Source of the DNA: Piper betle
Lineage: Eukaryota; Streptophyta; Magnoliopsida; Piperales; Piperaceae
Length of the DNA: 64,000 bases
Direction: 5' to 3'
Assembly (NCBI GenBank): GCA_033002965.1
Contig: JAURVB010013150.1
Span: forward strand, 62,001-126,000
Part shown: positions 11,385 through 21,292 of the stretch, piece by piece
How positions within the stretch are numbered: the stretch's first letter is position 1
Layout: every line of letters starts with the position of its first letter
Position numbers and translations under genes: made by a program
Notes under the pieces: generated by a model
The model's database searches: none
What the model was told of the DNA's origin: nothing
Seen by the model: only the letters and a program-made list of their open reading frames with translations

Positions 11385-11642
11385 GTATGAGCATGGAATG
11401 ATGGGTAGAGTCGTGACAGCTGGAGGACTCTGTTATTTGACTATTCTTTTCTCTAGATTGTTTGCATAGCAGTGGGATTTTGGTTCGGTTCATGGGGCTT
11501 TGATTATTCCAAGCATTTATTATATAATATTTTATGTCATGGTTTTTAATATCTTGACAATTAATAAAAAAATTAATTTATGAAACACTTAGTTTCATAT
11601 ATTAACACTTGGCTCGTGGCTCGGAACGGGTGGGTCGTTACA

Positions 11643-12230
11643 AGTGGTATCAGAGGTGTGTTTCCCAAGGAACCATGCAAATCAATCCTTGACCTTGTTG
11701 AAAGTCTAAGAGTCTACTATCTCAAGGGTAAAAATTATGGGTGTGCAACTTATGTGTCATGCAAGGTGCACGTGACACTTAACCAACGAGCATATATGAG
11801 ATGTCTTTATAATCAGAGGTGTTATCTAAGTAGTACGGGTGGTATAAGACACATGTGTGATATGAATAACATAGTCATGGGACAGTGTGCCCCACTTTAG
11901 CTATACATATGAGTGAAATAAAAAGTTAAAAAAAATTTAAAAAACAAAATTGTAAATCGTGATTTTCCTAAAATGATATTTTTTAAGAAAATATGAAGAT
12001 CTTTAAAGTAACTTCCTATATAGATAGATACAAGTATACCAACGCATAAAGAAGAAATGCCCAAGATAGGATAATAAAGAAGTTAGATAAATAAGTAATT
12101 TTCTCTATGAACCTATTATAGTGTTTAGAGCAAAAATTTTAAGCTGGGGAGATTGTAAAACCCCGATTTTTCTCCTTATGACCCGACCGTATTATATTTT
12201 CGATGACGAAAATTCCCAAGCTGGAGAGAT
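11643..12230 (+). other. Interior of element A: PBS, no ORF, duplicated PPT
   Basis: The PBS is GTGGTATCAGAGG at 11644-11656, a near match to initiator Met-tRNA. No gag, protease, RT or integrase motif can be read in any frame. The end holds two PPT and LTR-start units: AAGCTGGGGAGAT|TGTAAAACCCCG at 12141-12165 and AAGCTGGAGAGAT|AATAAAACTC at 12218-12240. They are 77 bp apart, and the second leads into the long 3' LTR. Confidence 0.8.
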
Positions 12231-13135
12231 AATAAAACTCAAAAAATAATTAGGTTATTTTGTTTAGGGTTTTGTAAATCTTAGAATGAACCATAAATAA
12301 TATTTAATTAAATTCATTCTTAAAAATCAATATCATAAATTATCAATTATAACCTTTAGAGTGCTGGTACAATGGTTTTAAATAAGTTTTATTTATTAAA
12401 ATTTTGGGATTGGGACCTGTTTGCATTAATTTAATAGTAAATTTTTTTTTGTTATAAGACAAATGATATAATTATGAATGATTACGTTCTTTTCTATAAA
12501 ATTTAATATTGTGACTTCGTGATTTCCACACATATTAATAAAGTTTACTATAGTGCCTTCTTAAATTTCACACATATTTATCTATATAAAGGAGAGTTAT
12601 GTTGATCGTAAATGAAAAACCCTCTAGATAGTTTGTGAGCACATTTGGCACACAAAGGGAAGATTTTAAAGAAATTTCATTCATATTAGGATCATGTGTC
12701 GAAGTTGAGGGTGCCTCAACAAAATTCCAGGTTCGTATAATTACTCAAAATGTTATATATTCATATTTGGGAGTCTTAGTCGGCATGAGCTCACATTTGA
12801 CCACCATGCACCAAGCGCAACAAAGGTCAAAGAATTGATTGTGTAAAGACCCGGAAAAATAATAATCATAATAATAATAATAATAATAAATATGTTCGTC
12901 GCGGTGGGATCGAATGTTGGAAAATTATAATTTTCCATACAAATTATTTACCGTCAACTGGTTAACTGTGAATTACCTGGTTAAGTGAAAAGTATTTTAA
13001 CCGGTTAATTATTGTTTAATCGGTCAAGCGGAATCAAACCGTTTAAACAATAAAGTGAATCATATCGATTACCCGGTTACTCGATTAAGTGAAATACGGG
13101 CGAAGTAAGTTTTCACAAACTAGCCTTCATGACAT

Positions 13136-13143
13136 TATATAAA
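13136..13143 (+). promoter_or_regulatory. LTR TATA box (H1)
   Basis: TATATAAA followed by GAGAAGG. The H2 copy has TTAAATAAA here (about 21541), a degenerate version. The pyrimidine-rich 'ttcctccttcgctcgg' downstream is typical of LTR leaders. Confidence 0.6.
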
Positions 13144-13371
13144 GAGAAGGAGAGGGCGTCATCCACATAATTTCTCTTCAGACAGACGCCGGCTTCCTCC
13201 TTCGCTCGGGTAATTCTTCTTCCTTTCCTCTTCTTAGTTGCATAAATACACATGCTCAAATGGATAATAAGCATGATAAACATAAAATTAAAATCTGAAA
13301 TCAACGAAGAGATGGGGAACACTAGGAGGTCATCCTAATGTTTTGCAGCAACAACACCATCTTCCATCCTT

Positions 13372-13668
13372 GTGAGTTGGGTTGACGTGCTGGAAGTAGG
13401 GAGTGCTCCCGGCGGTGCTGCTGGCTGGACGGAGTCGTCTTGGGTGGCCGAGTCAGACCGTCGAGGAGGGATGCAAATCAGGAACGTGAAGGGAGACCAG
13501 GTCGGTGTTGCCATGGGTGGTGTTGCTGGCCAGACGTGGATCCGCCATGGAAAGTGCAGACTGGTCGTCACCTGGGGTGGTGCTGGTCGTCACCTTGATG
13601 GGGCAGGACATGGTCACCATGGCTGCTGGTCGGCCACCATGAATGGTGAAATTAAGGTCCCCATGTAG
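13372..13668 (+). other. Leader short ORF in H LTR (98 codons)
   Basis: Lies about 230 bp downstream of the TATA box and upstream of the donor-like site, so it would be in the RNA leader. It encodes a Gly-rich peptide (GSAPGGAAGWTES, then GVAMGGVAGQTW). H2 keeps the same frame in pieces, with CAA changed to TAA at 21899-21901. The Tekay-like 3' LTR has a partly similar frame at 7486-7686 (GSVPGGAAGWTV). No known domain is recognised, and conservation may only reflect DNA similarity. Confidence 0.3.
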
Positions 13669-14211
13669 GGTGTAGTCCGAGTTCCATGAGATAGAAGCGG
13701 ATAAAGATTGGATCTTGGGGTTTTCCAATCGGATCAGTGGGGTAGATAGAAGATGGGGTCTGAAATTGGGTGGAAGGAAAAGAAGACATGCTGGTTTTGG
13801 GTGCGAAGAAGAAGAAGGTATGGGAAAGAGAAGGACGTCGGGGAAGAAGAATGGCAGTTTTGTAAATATGGGATGACTCGATACGGTCAAGTTAAAAATA
13901 AATTACAAATAACTGTACTAGTGACATCCTTAAATTAGGATAATACAAATCAGTTAAAGAATATACTAATACTAGTAATTAAGTATTGAGTATGGTTAAT
14001 AATTAAATTATTAACTGGTAAATGAAGGTTTTATTTGGGATATTTAATTGGAAATGTGAAAAAAAGGACTTAATTGATTATATCACATTGATAATAAATT
14101 ATCATTGGACTTACTGGAAATTAAATAATTAATGAAGTCCAGCATGATATATTTTATATCTTCAAAATGGATAGTTATACTAGTCATGTAGTTGCATGTA
14201 GGTTCATGCAA

Positions 14212-14239
14212 ATAAAATTATACTAATGTATAATTTTAT
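14212..14239. repeat. 28-nt LTR palindrome (H1)
   Basis: 12-bp arms ATAAAATTATAC and GTATAATTTTAT with loop TAAT. It lies 54 bp upstream of the donor-like site at 14294 and includes AATAAA. Confidence 0.9.
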
Positions 14240-14293
14240 GCCCTCATTCAGATTAGGGTTAGCGGATTACAATCAGACAAAATCTCAAGTCAG

Positions 14294-15191
14294 GTACGTA
14301 TAATAGGTAGAACATCGTACTTTCCTTGTTGGTAGCCTAGGTCGGCCTGAGCCCAGATTCGACCACCATGCACCGAGTGCAACCGGGGTCAAAAATTGAC
14401 TCAGTCTGACACGGGGTCGTAGTATGCGCGTAAATTGTGTAATGCATCGACATTGTTTTGGAGTAGTGATAGCCGCCCCATAAAAGGCTACGGCCGGGGT
14501 GAGCGAGGCACAACGATTCCTCCATCGCAATGGAGTGCATTGATAGCCTCCCCATAAAAAGGCTACGGCCGGGGTGTGTGAGGCACTGGCACTAGGGTTG
14601 GCAGTGAGAGCTTCCCCACAAACGGGGCGTAGCAATCACCTGAGTGCAGTGATAGCCTCCCCATAAAAAGGCTATTGTCGGGGTGTGTGAGTCACTGGCA
14701 CTAGAGTTGGCAGTGAGAGCTTCCCCACAAATGGGGCGCAGCATTCACCTAAGTGCAGTGATAGCTTCCCCATAAAAAGGCTATGGCCGGGGTGTGCAAG
14801 GCACTGGCACTGGAGTGCAGTGATAGCCTCCCCATAAAAAGGCTACGGCCGGGGTGTGTGAGGCACTGGCACTAGAGTTGGTAGTGAGAGCTTCCCCACA
14901 AACGGGGCGTAGCAATCACCTGAGTGCAGTGATAGCTTCCCCACAAAAAGGCAACGGCCGAGGTGTGCGAGGCACTGGCACTGGAGATGGTAGTGGTAGC
15001 CTCCCCACAAAAGGGCTACGGCTGGGGTGTGCGGATCACAGCGGATACCTCCTCCGCATTGTTTTGGAGTATAGCGGAATCGCTCCACTGCATATTAAAA
15101 TGAACATAGGGAAATAGTGGAATGTACTTGACTTGTTTTATTTATTATACTACTTAGTGTTGTAATCACTAACGCGGAATTGCCTCCACAG
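14294..15191 (+). other. Putative LTR leader intron (H1) with hairpin array
   Basis: Bounded by AGTCAG|GTACGTATAAT and CCTCCACAG|GTGTG, 898 nt, with CTAAC at 15169-15173 about 19 nt before the acceptor. The interior carries the shared block and about seven hairpin units. Equivalent boundaries are at 34339-35067 and 37204-37931, and in H2, where the donor has decayed to CAG|ATACGT. Confidence 0.42.
14459..15030 (+). repeat. Hairpin repeat array (H1), about 7 units
   Basis: Units contain CCCCATAAAAA, GGCTACGGCC and GGGG in order. As RNA, GGC and GCC close a UACG loop (C(UACG)G, a stable UNCG-type tetraloop), and the flanking CCCC and GGGG extend the stem past a 7-nt bulge. Between units lies a second hairpin, CCCC-ACAAAC-GGGG. 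The spacing alternates between about 50-60 and about 110 bp. Arrays of the same kind are at 22868-23330, 34510-34905 and 37376-37770. Confidence 0.85.
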
Positions 15192-16150
15192 GTGTGCAGA
15201 TATGAAATTAGGTGATTGACAACCAGAGCATGGAGCAAAATAAATATGGGGACTCCCTTTTTATTTATTTGAGAAATAAGTGTGGCTACTGGGAAACGGT
15301 CCAAGACTGTGGGATCTTTATATATGTTTTTGTTAGAAATGCTAGACATATTTTGCTAAATTGTGAGTAACACCTAGCCAGCTAAGCTCACAATGTTGTG
15401 AAAAATGGCGGGTCGTTACAGATTGAGTCCGACATGGGGCAGCACCGTTAAAAATTACTATGTGGGAGTCTTGGTTGGCCTAAGCCCATATTCGATCACC
15501 ATGCGCTGAGCGCATCCGGGGTCAAAGAATTGACTCTGTCTGACACATTGTAACACATTTAAAAATTCTTTGAAAGATTAAATACCTACCCCTATGCTGA
15601 AAGGGGTAACAAGGCGCAGTGGTAGAAGACAGTTCATTATGTACTTGTGATACCGAGAGGGTGAGTCAATGACAAATATCGTTAACCATAGGCTGAGGGC
15701 CATGTAGTGTGTGTTTGCATACATGGGATTGTAGCTAGATGGGTGGCCACACTCCCAGTATATTAAGAGCTCAGCATAGGCTCCAAATCACTAAAAGTCA
15801 AATTAATGATGTTGTGGAATATATTAATTTTTCTCTTATAATTATATAACTTAGTGTTTTTATCACTAACGTGGAATTGTCTCAGCAGGTATAAGCATGG
15901 AAGGATGGGTGGAGTCGGGACAGCTGGAGGACTCTCTTATTGGACTATTATTTTTTTTAGATTGTTTGCATGGGAGTGGGATTTTGGTTTGGTTCATGGG
16001 GCTTAGATTATTCTGAGCATATATTATATTATATTTTATGTCATGGTTTTAAAATCTTGACAATTAATAGAAAAATTAATTTATGAGACAGTTAGTTTCA
16101 TATAGGAACACTTGGCCCGTGGCTCGAAGTAGGCAGGTTGTTACATATCT

Positions 16151-16713
16151 CATCCTCGTGGGTTATTAATCTGGAAGATCACGTTAAGTTGGATTCGATA
16201 AAACACCACTTAACTCGTCCTGCAATTAATAAAACAATAAACAATAGAATAGAGCATAAAATAGAAATGAGTCATAACGGACCTAGTAGAAGATCCTAGC
16301 ATGTCCCAGCGCCTAGGCGATGAGTTCCTACTCCGTACCTAATCGTCGGTCATGCGGCGACGGCAACAAGGTTGTGACTAGATTGAGTAAGGATCGTGGG
16401 GGAAAAGAGAAAGAAGAAAAAGAATAAGAAATTTGGGTGAGAAGGATGGTGGTGGCTAGATGGTAATAGTGTTAGAAGTGTGGAATAAATAAATGTCACG
16501 AGGGAAGAAAACGAGTGGTCGATGAGAAAAATGAATGGTCAGTTGAGAAATACAGATGGTTGGTGACAAAAATGAATGGTCAGTTGAGAAAAATGAATGG
16601 TCAGTGAAAAAAATGAATGGTCGTCTCGTAATTAAAACTTGACTTGACTAAAAATAACAGTCGAACAGACCCGTTCAGAATATAAAACCCTGACTTGAAT
16701 AATGGGTTTTACA
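16151..16713 (-). mobile_element. Family B LTR (copy B1), right part, reverse
   Basis: This continues B1 after element A. It ends GGGTTTTACA, the reversed B LTR start TGTAAAACCC, and carries the GGGTTTTATA-type hairpin partner. The minisatellite at 16508-16625 is 'atgaatggtcag' with 'gagaaaa', the reverse complement of the repeats in B3. The right flank (16714 on) is itself B LTR sequence in the opposite orientation, so B1 appears to have inserted into B2. Confidence 0.8.
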
Positions 16714-17282
16714 AATGGCCTACCCTGCACACACACAAGCACGCGCAGACTGAATGTTTGTTTTGACTATTTTAATTGTTTTGTTATGTTATTATGAGAA
16801 AAATGAAATACTTATGATGAAGATTTTGGTATATTGAAATGCATAATGATAATAGGATCTTAAATATATATGTTTGTGTAAAAATTGCATGATAAAGGTG
16901 ACGATGAACAAATGAGCAAGTGGGTCAAGACCCAAAAACATAGAATATTTTGATGTGGCCAAATTAAATGTTTATGTGAAAAATATTGTCTAATGAATGT
17001 TGATGGTTTTATATATTTATACATGATGATGACAGGGTAGCCCCTAATTGCACTTTTAGGGGAGGCTCTGTCCATTTTATTTTGAAAATTCTTATCGATT
17101 TTATCGCCATTATTTTTTGTATGAATTGGTTGTCATGCCATCCATGTAGTGGCATGTTAGGATTCAGTGCATTCATCCATGCATAACGATCAATATCTTC
17201 CATCTTGAGATATTAAGAGTAGATCCACTTTCGACTCGTGATGGTCCGGTTCGCGAGCAAGCGAGCCAGATTCAGGGTGTCA
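16714..17282 (+). repeat. Family B LTR, 3' part (copy B2)
   Basis: Matches the ends of the B3 LTRs at 24590-25122 and 38500-39126, including 'ccctaattgcacttttagggg' and 'catcttccatcttgagat'. It ends TCAGGGTGTCA in place of GGGTGTTACA. Its left part lies beyond B1 and outside the window. A PBS follows directly, so this is a 5' LTR. Confidence 0.82.
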
Positions 17283-17286
17283 CTGT

Positions 17287-17300
17287 TTGGTATCAGAGCC
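17287..17300 (+). promoter_or_regulatory. Primer binding site of B2
   Basis: TTGGTATCAGAGCC is a full match to the initiator Met-tRNA site. In B3 the same site has decayed to TATTGGCATAAGTGC (25125-25139). Confidence 0.9.
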
Positions 17301-17474
17301 ACTCTCTATTGATTAAGTTGGAAGATATTGTCATGCGTGATGTGTGTGCAAAGACTGCTCCAAGTTTAACTGGCTAGTATATGTTTCTGTCCTTGTTGTC
17401 TTTGATTTATAGATTTCTCACCAATGGGTAGTGTGACAATATTTTCAAGATTGGATCAGTGAGTAAGGGTAATC

Positions 17475-18583
17475 ATAGTAAGAACTCGAAGTACTCAGAA
17501 TAGGGTTTCATCACCTCCTTCTCCCAGACAAGCTAGCCCTACTCATCCTCACAACGAGACGGCATCTAGCCTATCTAGAGCCACACCGCCGCCAAGAAAT
17601 CTGAGTGTGCTAGGTTCGGTAAGCCGTCATAGAGGGAGCCATCGTCGTGGAAGCCGCCGCAGCATTAGAAGCCATTAGACTGAAATGGAGGCTGCCATTG
17701 CACAGTTAGCAGAGGTACAAATGTAGATGCAACAGAGTCAGGAAGAATTCCGAAGAGAACTACAACAAATAGCTCTTGTCGTGGCAAGAACAGAGAGGAA
17801 AATAGATGTGGATGGCAAGGCAAGAGGGAAGCCTGCACTTCCCATGGGCTCTTCGCTGCCACCTCCTCCTCCATTGCTACACAGGGGACCACTCCTACAA
17901 CAGTTCCACCAGTCACCCCACTTCAGAGCAGGAAAGAGGGTAGTGGACCTCAAGAAGATGGCAATAGACAGGTATGTGCCCCAAGGTTTGGTAATACTCC
18001 CATAGGGGCAGTATCGCAGGTTCCATAATTTGAGATTGGAGAAGGATCAAGCAAATCAGCAGGTGATAGAAATTTCGTGAAGAATGGAGGATGCCCATTC
18101 ACGGGAAATTAGATGCAGAAGAAGCTTTCTTATGAATTTCATCAACTGTTGGCATATTAGGAAGTATGGCATGTCCGATGGACACCACGTATGGATTATT
18201 GCGGGAGCAGTCCAGGATGAGTCTACAATATGTAGGATTCAGTCATGGCCTCCACTTTTGTAGACATGCAACCTTAGGATGTGACATGGGATGAATTCAA
18301 AGCTGAGTTTGATGGGAAATATTTTCCTCCTAATGTAAGGAAGAGGAAAGAAAGTGATTTTCAAACACTTAGACAGGGATCCATGATTGTGGCACATAAT
18401 GAGGCCCGATTCAGAGCATTGGAAAGATTCACACCAAATTTAGTGTCGACGGAACGATGAAGAGTTGAGTGCTTTTGTGAAGGCCTACACTATGATATTC
18501 ATCTAGCACTGATTGATAGGGGATTTGCCACTTTTAGGGATGTGGTGTGAGCTGCAAGCAAAGCTGAGCGAATCTTGGCTAAC
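17475..18583 (+). pseudogene. gag: gag remnant of family B element (B2)
   Basis: Capsid polyprotein remnant. The start codon appears to have changed from ATG to ATA at 17475, since B3 has ATG at 25313 at the same place. The N-terminal part is rich in Ser, Pro and Arg (SPPSPRQASPTH). QSQEEFRRELQQIA at 17733 is in frame with it. The gag core is readable with breaks near 18280-18480: WDEFKAEFDGKYFPP, DFQTLRQGSM, ARFRALERF, then FCEGLHYDI. Several in-frame stops are present. It ends where the C2 LTR begins (18584), so the zinc knuckle and pol are absent. The family is Ty3/gypsy by its gag domain. Confidence 0.75.
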
Positions 18584-19888
18584 TAAATATGCATCTAAAC
18601 TAATATAGGGGTTCTCAAATTACCAAAAATTGTAGAGAAACGGGCTGAACCAGACAGAACCGGGTTGAACCAGACCAAACCGAGTTGAACCAGACCAAAC
18701 TGAGCTGAACCAACTCATTTTGAGTTAACTGGAAAACCAGGCTGGGTTGAGTGGGCGGACATGAACTAGACTAATGGACACGGCACGGATTCGGACTGGC
18801 AGACTCAAGCATGTTCAAGCAGATGCGAACGTTGATGGCGAACATGAAATGGATGGCAACGGGCCGAACAGAGGGCAAACGGTGCCTGTCGTTGAAAAAT
18901 GTACACGACGATGCTGCTGGGATTGCCCGCAAGTTGGGATCGACTGCCTATGCGATGGGGTTCATGATGGTGGTGGCGATCGGTTGAATCCGGTAAGTGG
19001 CAGGCCGAAGATTGACCGGAAAGGAGCGGCATTGCTGCAATGTGCTGTTAAGTCGCCGGCGGTGTTCGCGACCACAACAGAGGTCGGTGTCGGTTTCAAA
19101 TTGAAGATCTTGGCGGGGGAAAGCTATCGGGGTGGAGGAAACCGGAGCCAAAAAATGACTCTCCGGCGCCGGAAAGTGACTCGAACGGCGGCGACAGTGG
19201 AGGAAACCGGCTTCCAAAAACTCTTTCCCCGGCGACTGCGGCAGCGCATGTGGTTGTGAGTGGTATGAATGGAAGGCCGGCCGTGAGGCAGTCATGCTGG
19301 TGCTGGTCCACATGGCGTGATCTGAACATCCGACAACTTGTGATCTAGTTGGACCCACTCTTGGATATATACAATATACATATGGACGGAAAGCTCAGAT
19401 CGAGACTATCCAAAGTCAAAACTAATTTGAGTCGTAAAAGTGACTATATAAGTGGGAATCCAGGCAAAAATGCTAAATGATCCTCAAACCCTGAACTCAA
19501 GTGAGTGAAAATCTGCGACTCAAAGCAATCTAGGCCCATAGGGACACAATCTGCTGATCTGAAATTTCTAAGATGCATGCAAAATGATATTCCCTGAAAA
19601 TCCCAAACGAATATCAAATGCTGCTGCAACCAATATCTAGGCCAAAAACCTTAGATAACTCATACACATTATATGTATACCTTGCGAATACACTGATAAC
19701 TCCTATTTTTATCGTCTACTTGTTGGGCATATTCAACCACCATAATATGGCTCATATGGCCATCTAGGCCCCCATACTCATATTCTCAAAATTGTTCTGG
19801 CTTGAGCTTGCTCGAACCAACTCGAGAGTGGTCCAAACCAGGCAAATTACAAGCAGGTAAAACCCTTACTCGAAGTTGGGGTTTTACA
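18584..19888 (-). mobile_element. Family C LTR (copy C2), reverse, truncated
   Basis: Begins in the sequence equivalent to 27082 ('atatgcatctaaactaat') and runs to GGGGTTTTACA at 19888, the reversed LTR start. The outer (LTR 3') half is missing and joins the B2 gag directly. The GC-rich block at 18750-19260 gives the 161-codon antisense ORF at 18774-19259, which is not supported as a gene. Confidence 0.8.
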
Positions 19889-20256
19889 CAGGGACATCAC
19901 ATTGGTCTTCAATTGGTGTAAATCGTAAGCTCCTCCACCCACATTACACTAGCACACAAACAACTGCAGCCAAATATGTTTCTTATACCTGACTTAGCTC
20001 CTTTTCATCTTCTAGGACTTTCTGGTTTATATACCTTGCAGACAATGGTTAGCCTTGCCCCAAAGTATTATAACTCCACAATAAAATATTATAATATTAT
20101 GATAAAACATGGTAGCACAACCATCATGGTATATAAATCATACAAAGTTCGCATAGTTGGGGTATACGCCCATCATATAGTCATCTATAAAATACATAGT
20201 TCAAAATACACAACATAAAATAGGGCCCCCGCCACCACCGCCACCGAGCCGCCTGA
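19889..20256 (-). mobile_element. Family D LTR (reverse), left piece
   Basis: No ORF with a recognisable domain. It is joined by inference to 39127 because B3 (20257-39126) is flanked by CCTGA and CTTGA here. The join gives a continuous 'gccgcctga|tccatgcacc' leading into C-like reverse LTR sequence at 39150-39800. The (CCACCG) run at 20229-20250 is GC-rich. Its left boundary with C2 is exact, but the D terminus is not recognised. Confidence 0.5.
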
Positions 20257-20659
20257 TGTAAAACCCGTGATTCGAGTCAAGGTTTTATAGTCTGAACTGG
20301 TCAGTTCGACCGTTATTTTTAGTCGGGTCAATTTCAGAACACGCATACTGAGCTAAAACCAGTCTTGTGTTTTGAACCATGAGAGTCATGTATGGCCAAG
20401 TATATGATGATAACGTCAGTAAGACAGCAGCAAAATGAGTTATCAGAATATATAAGAGTATGCCATATTTTCTTTATTTATTTTAATTAGATCGTAGAAT
20501 TATTTGTAAGCCGAATAATGCATTAGGGGTCGTTACGGGCAGTTTGGGTGGGTTATTAGTTATAGAGTATGTCATTGCAATATTGTGATATTTTATGGGA
20601 TTTGTTTGGATTTTTTTAGAATTATTACGAGTTAGTATTATTTTTCACGAGGAGGAGTT

Positions 20660-20850
20660 GACGACCATTCATTTTTCTTACTGACCATTCGTTTTTCTCA
20701 CTGACCATTTGTTTTTCTCACCGACCATTCGTTTTTCTCACTGACCATTCATTTTTTTTAACTGACCAACATTTTTTTCTCACTCACCATTCATTTTTCT
20801 CCCCGACCAATCATTTTTCTCACCAACCACTCATTTTCATCTCCCCGACA
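20660..20850 (+). repeat. 18-20 bp minisatellite in B LTR
   Basis: About nine copies of 'gaccattcgtttttctcac' with variation. Related arrays are at 32533-32690 (3' LTR of B3) and in reverse at 16508-16625 (B1). Copy number and order differ between the two LTRs of B3. Confidence 0.9.
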
Positions 20851-21229
20851 TCTATTTATTCCACACCTCCAACACCATCACCATCCAGCCGCCACCATCC
20901 TCCTTACCCAACTTCCTTCTTCTCTTCTCCCTTCCCACTTCCCCACGATCCTTAATCGAGTCGACCACAACCTTGTCGCCATCGCCACATGACTGACAAT
21001 TAGGTATAGAAATTTATCCGATTTTATTTGATTGCTTTATCATTTTGGTGTGATTGTAAATAGATGTGGATTTAAATTTAAATTCATGTTAATAATAAAT
21101 TAAAGTTTGAATTTAAATGCATGTAAATGGATGTTGTCTTGTATGAAATGATGAGGAGTGTAGCATTCATGCATTATACTAGGTGCTAGTATTTAGTCTT
21201 GATGTATAGGTACAGAGTAGGAGTTCACC

Positions 21230-21244
21230 TGTAATGACACGGAA

Positions 21245-21292
<48 letters not shown>

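Larger units (their letters stand above)
10284..11642 (+). repeat. 5' LTR of element A (1359 bp)
   Basis: It starts TGTAAAACCCCG and ends GGGTCGTTACA before the PBS. A TATA box (TATATAAA) is at 10683-10690, the same as in the 3' copy. A 35-bp direct duplication ('ttataacctttagagtaccg') lies at 10404-10470, while the 3' LTR has a single copy. A donor-like CCAG|GTCCGTGTAAT is at 10826-10840 and an acceptor-like CTCAGCAG|GTATG at 11377-11389. Confidence 0.88.
12842..15420 (+). mobile_element. Solo LTR H1 (2579 bp), Tekay-like family
   Basis: A single LTR starts TGTAAAGACCCGG, ends GCGGGTCGTTACA and is flanked by perfect 5-bp duplications GATTG (12837-12841 and 15421-15425). No PBS or interior follows, so the other LTR and the body were lost by LTR-LTR recombination. 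It contains an (AAT)n tract, a TATA box at 13136, a 98-codon leader ORF (13372-13668), the 28-nt palindrome, a donor-like site at 14294, a hairpin array and an acceptor-like site at 15191. H2 at 21230-23714 is a close relative. Confidence 0.95.
10284..16145 (+). mobile_element. Element A: non-coding LTR retrotransposon, reverse B LTR host
   Basis: Two LTRs (10284-11642 and 12231-16145, the latter containing solo LTR H1) flank an interior of only about 590 bp. A PBS and PPT are present but no gag or pol. The flanks are GATCT (10279-10283) and TATCT (16146-16150), a target duplication with one change. The element depends on enzymes supplied by others, and its LTR end and PBS resemble those of the Tekay-like group. 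ORFs such as 11580-11900 span the LTR boundary and have no recognisable domain. Confidence 0.85.
12231..16145 (+). repeat. 3' LTR of element A, split by solo LTR H1
   Basis: LTR sequence at 12231-12841 and 15426-16145 matches the 5' LTR. The first two bases of the terminus are changed (TG to AA). The end GTTGTTACA is followed by TATCT. H1 entered at GATTG, within the block shared by all these LTRs. Confidence 0.85.

Noticed and set aside
11580..11900. 106-codon ORF in element A as a gag protein
   Set aside because: It starts inside the LTR, crosses the LTR end and PBS, and has no gag motif.
14336..14412. tRNA-like or SINE promoter (B-box-like GATTCGACCAC)
   Set aside because: Two mismatches to the B-box core, no A-box at the right distance and no cloverleaf; better explained as a shared LTR block.
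14459..15030. CRISPR-like array
   Set aside because: Repeat units and the sequences between them are both conserved between copies, spacing is irregular, it lies within a plant LTR, and there are no cas genes.
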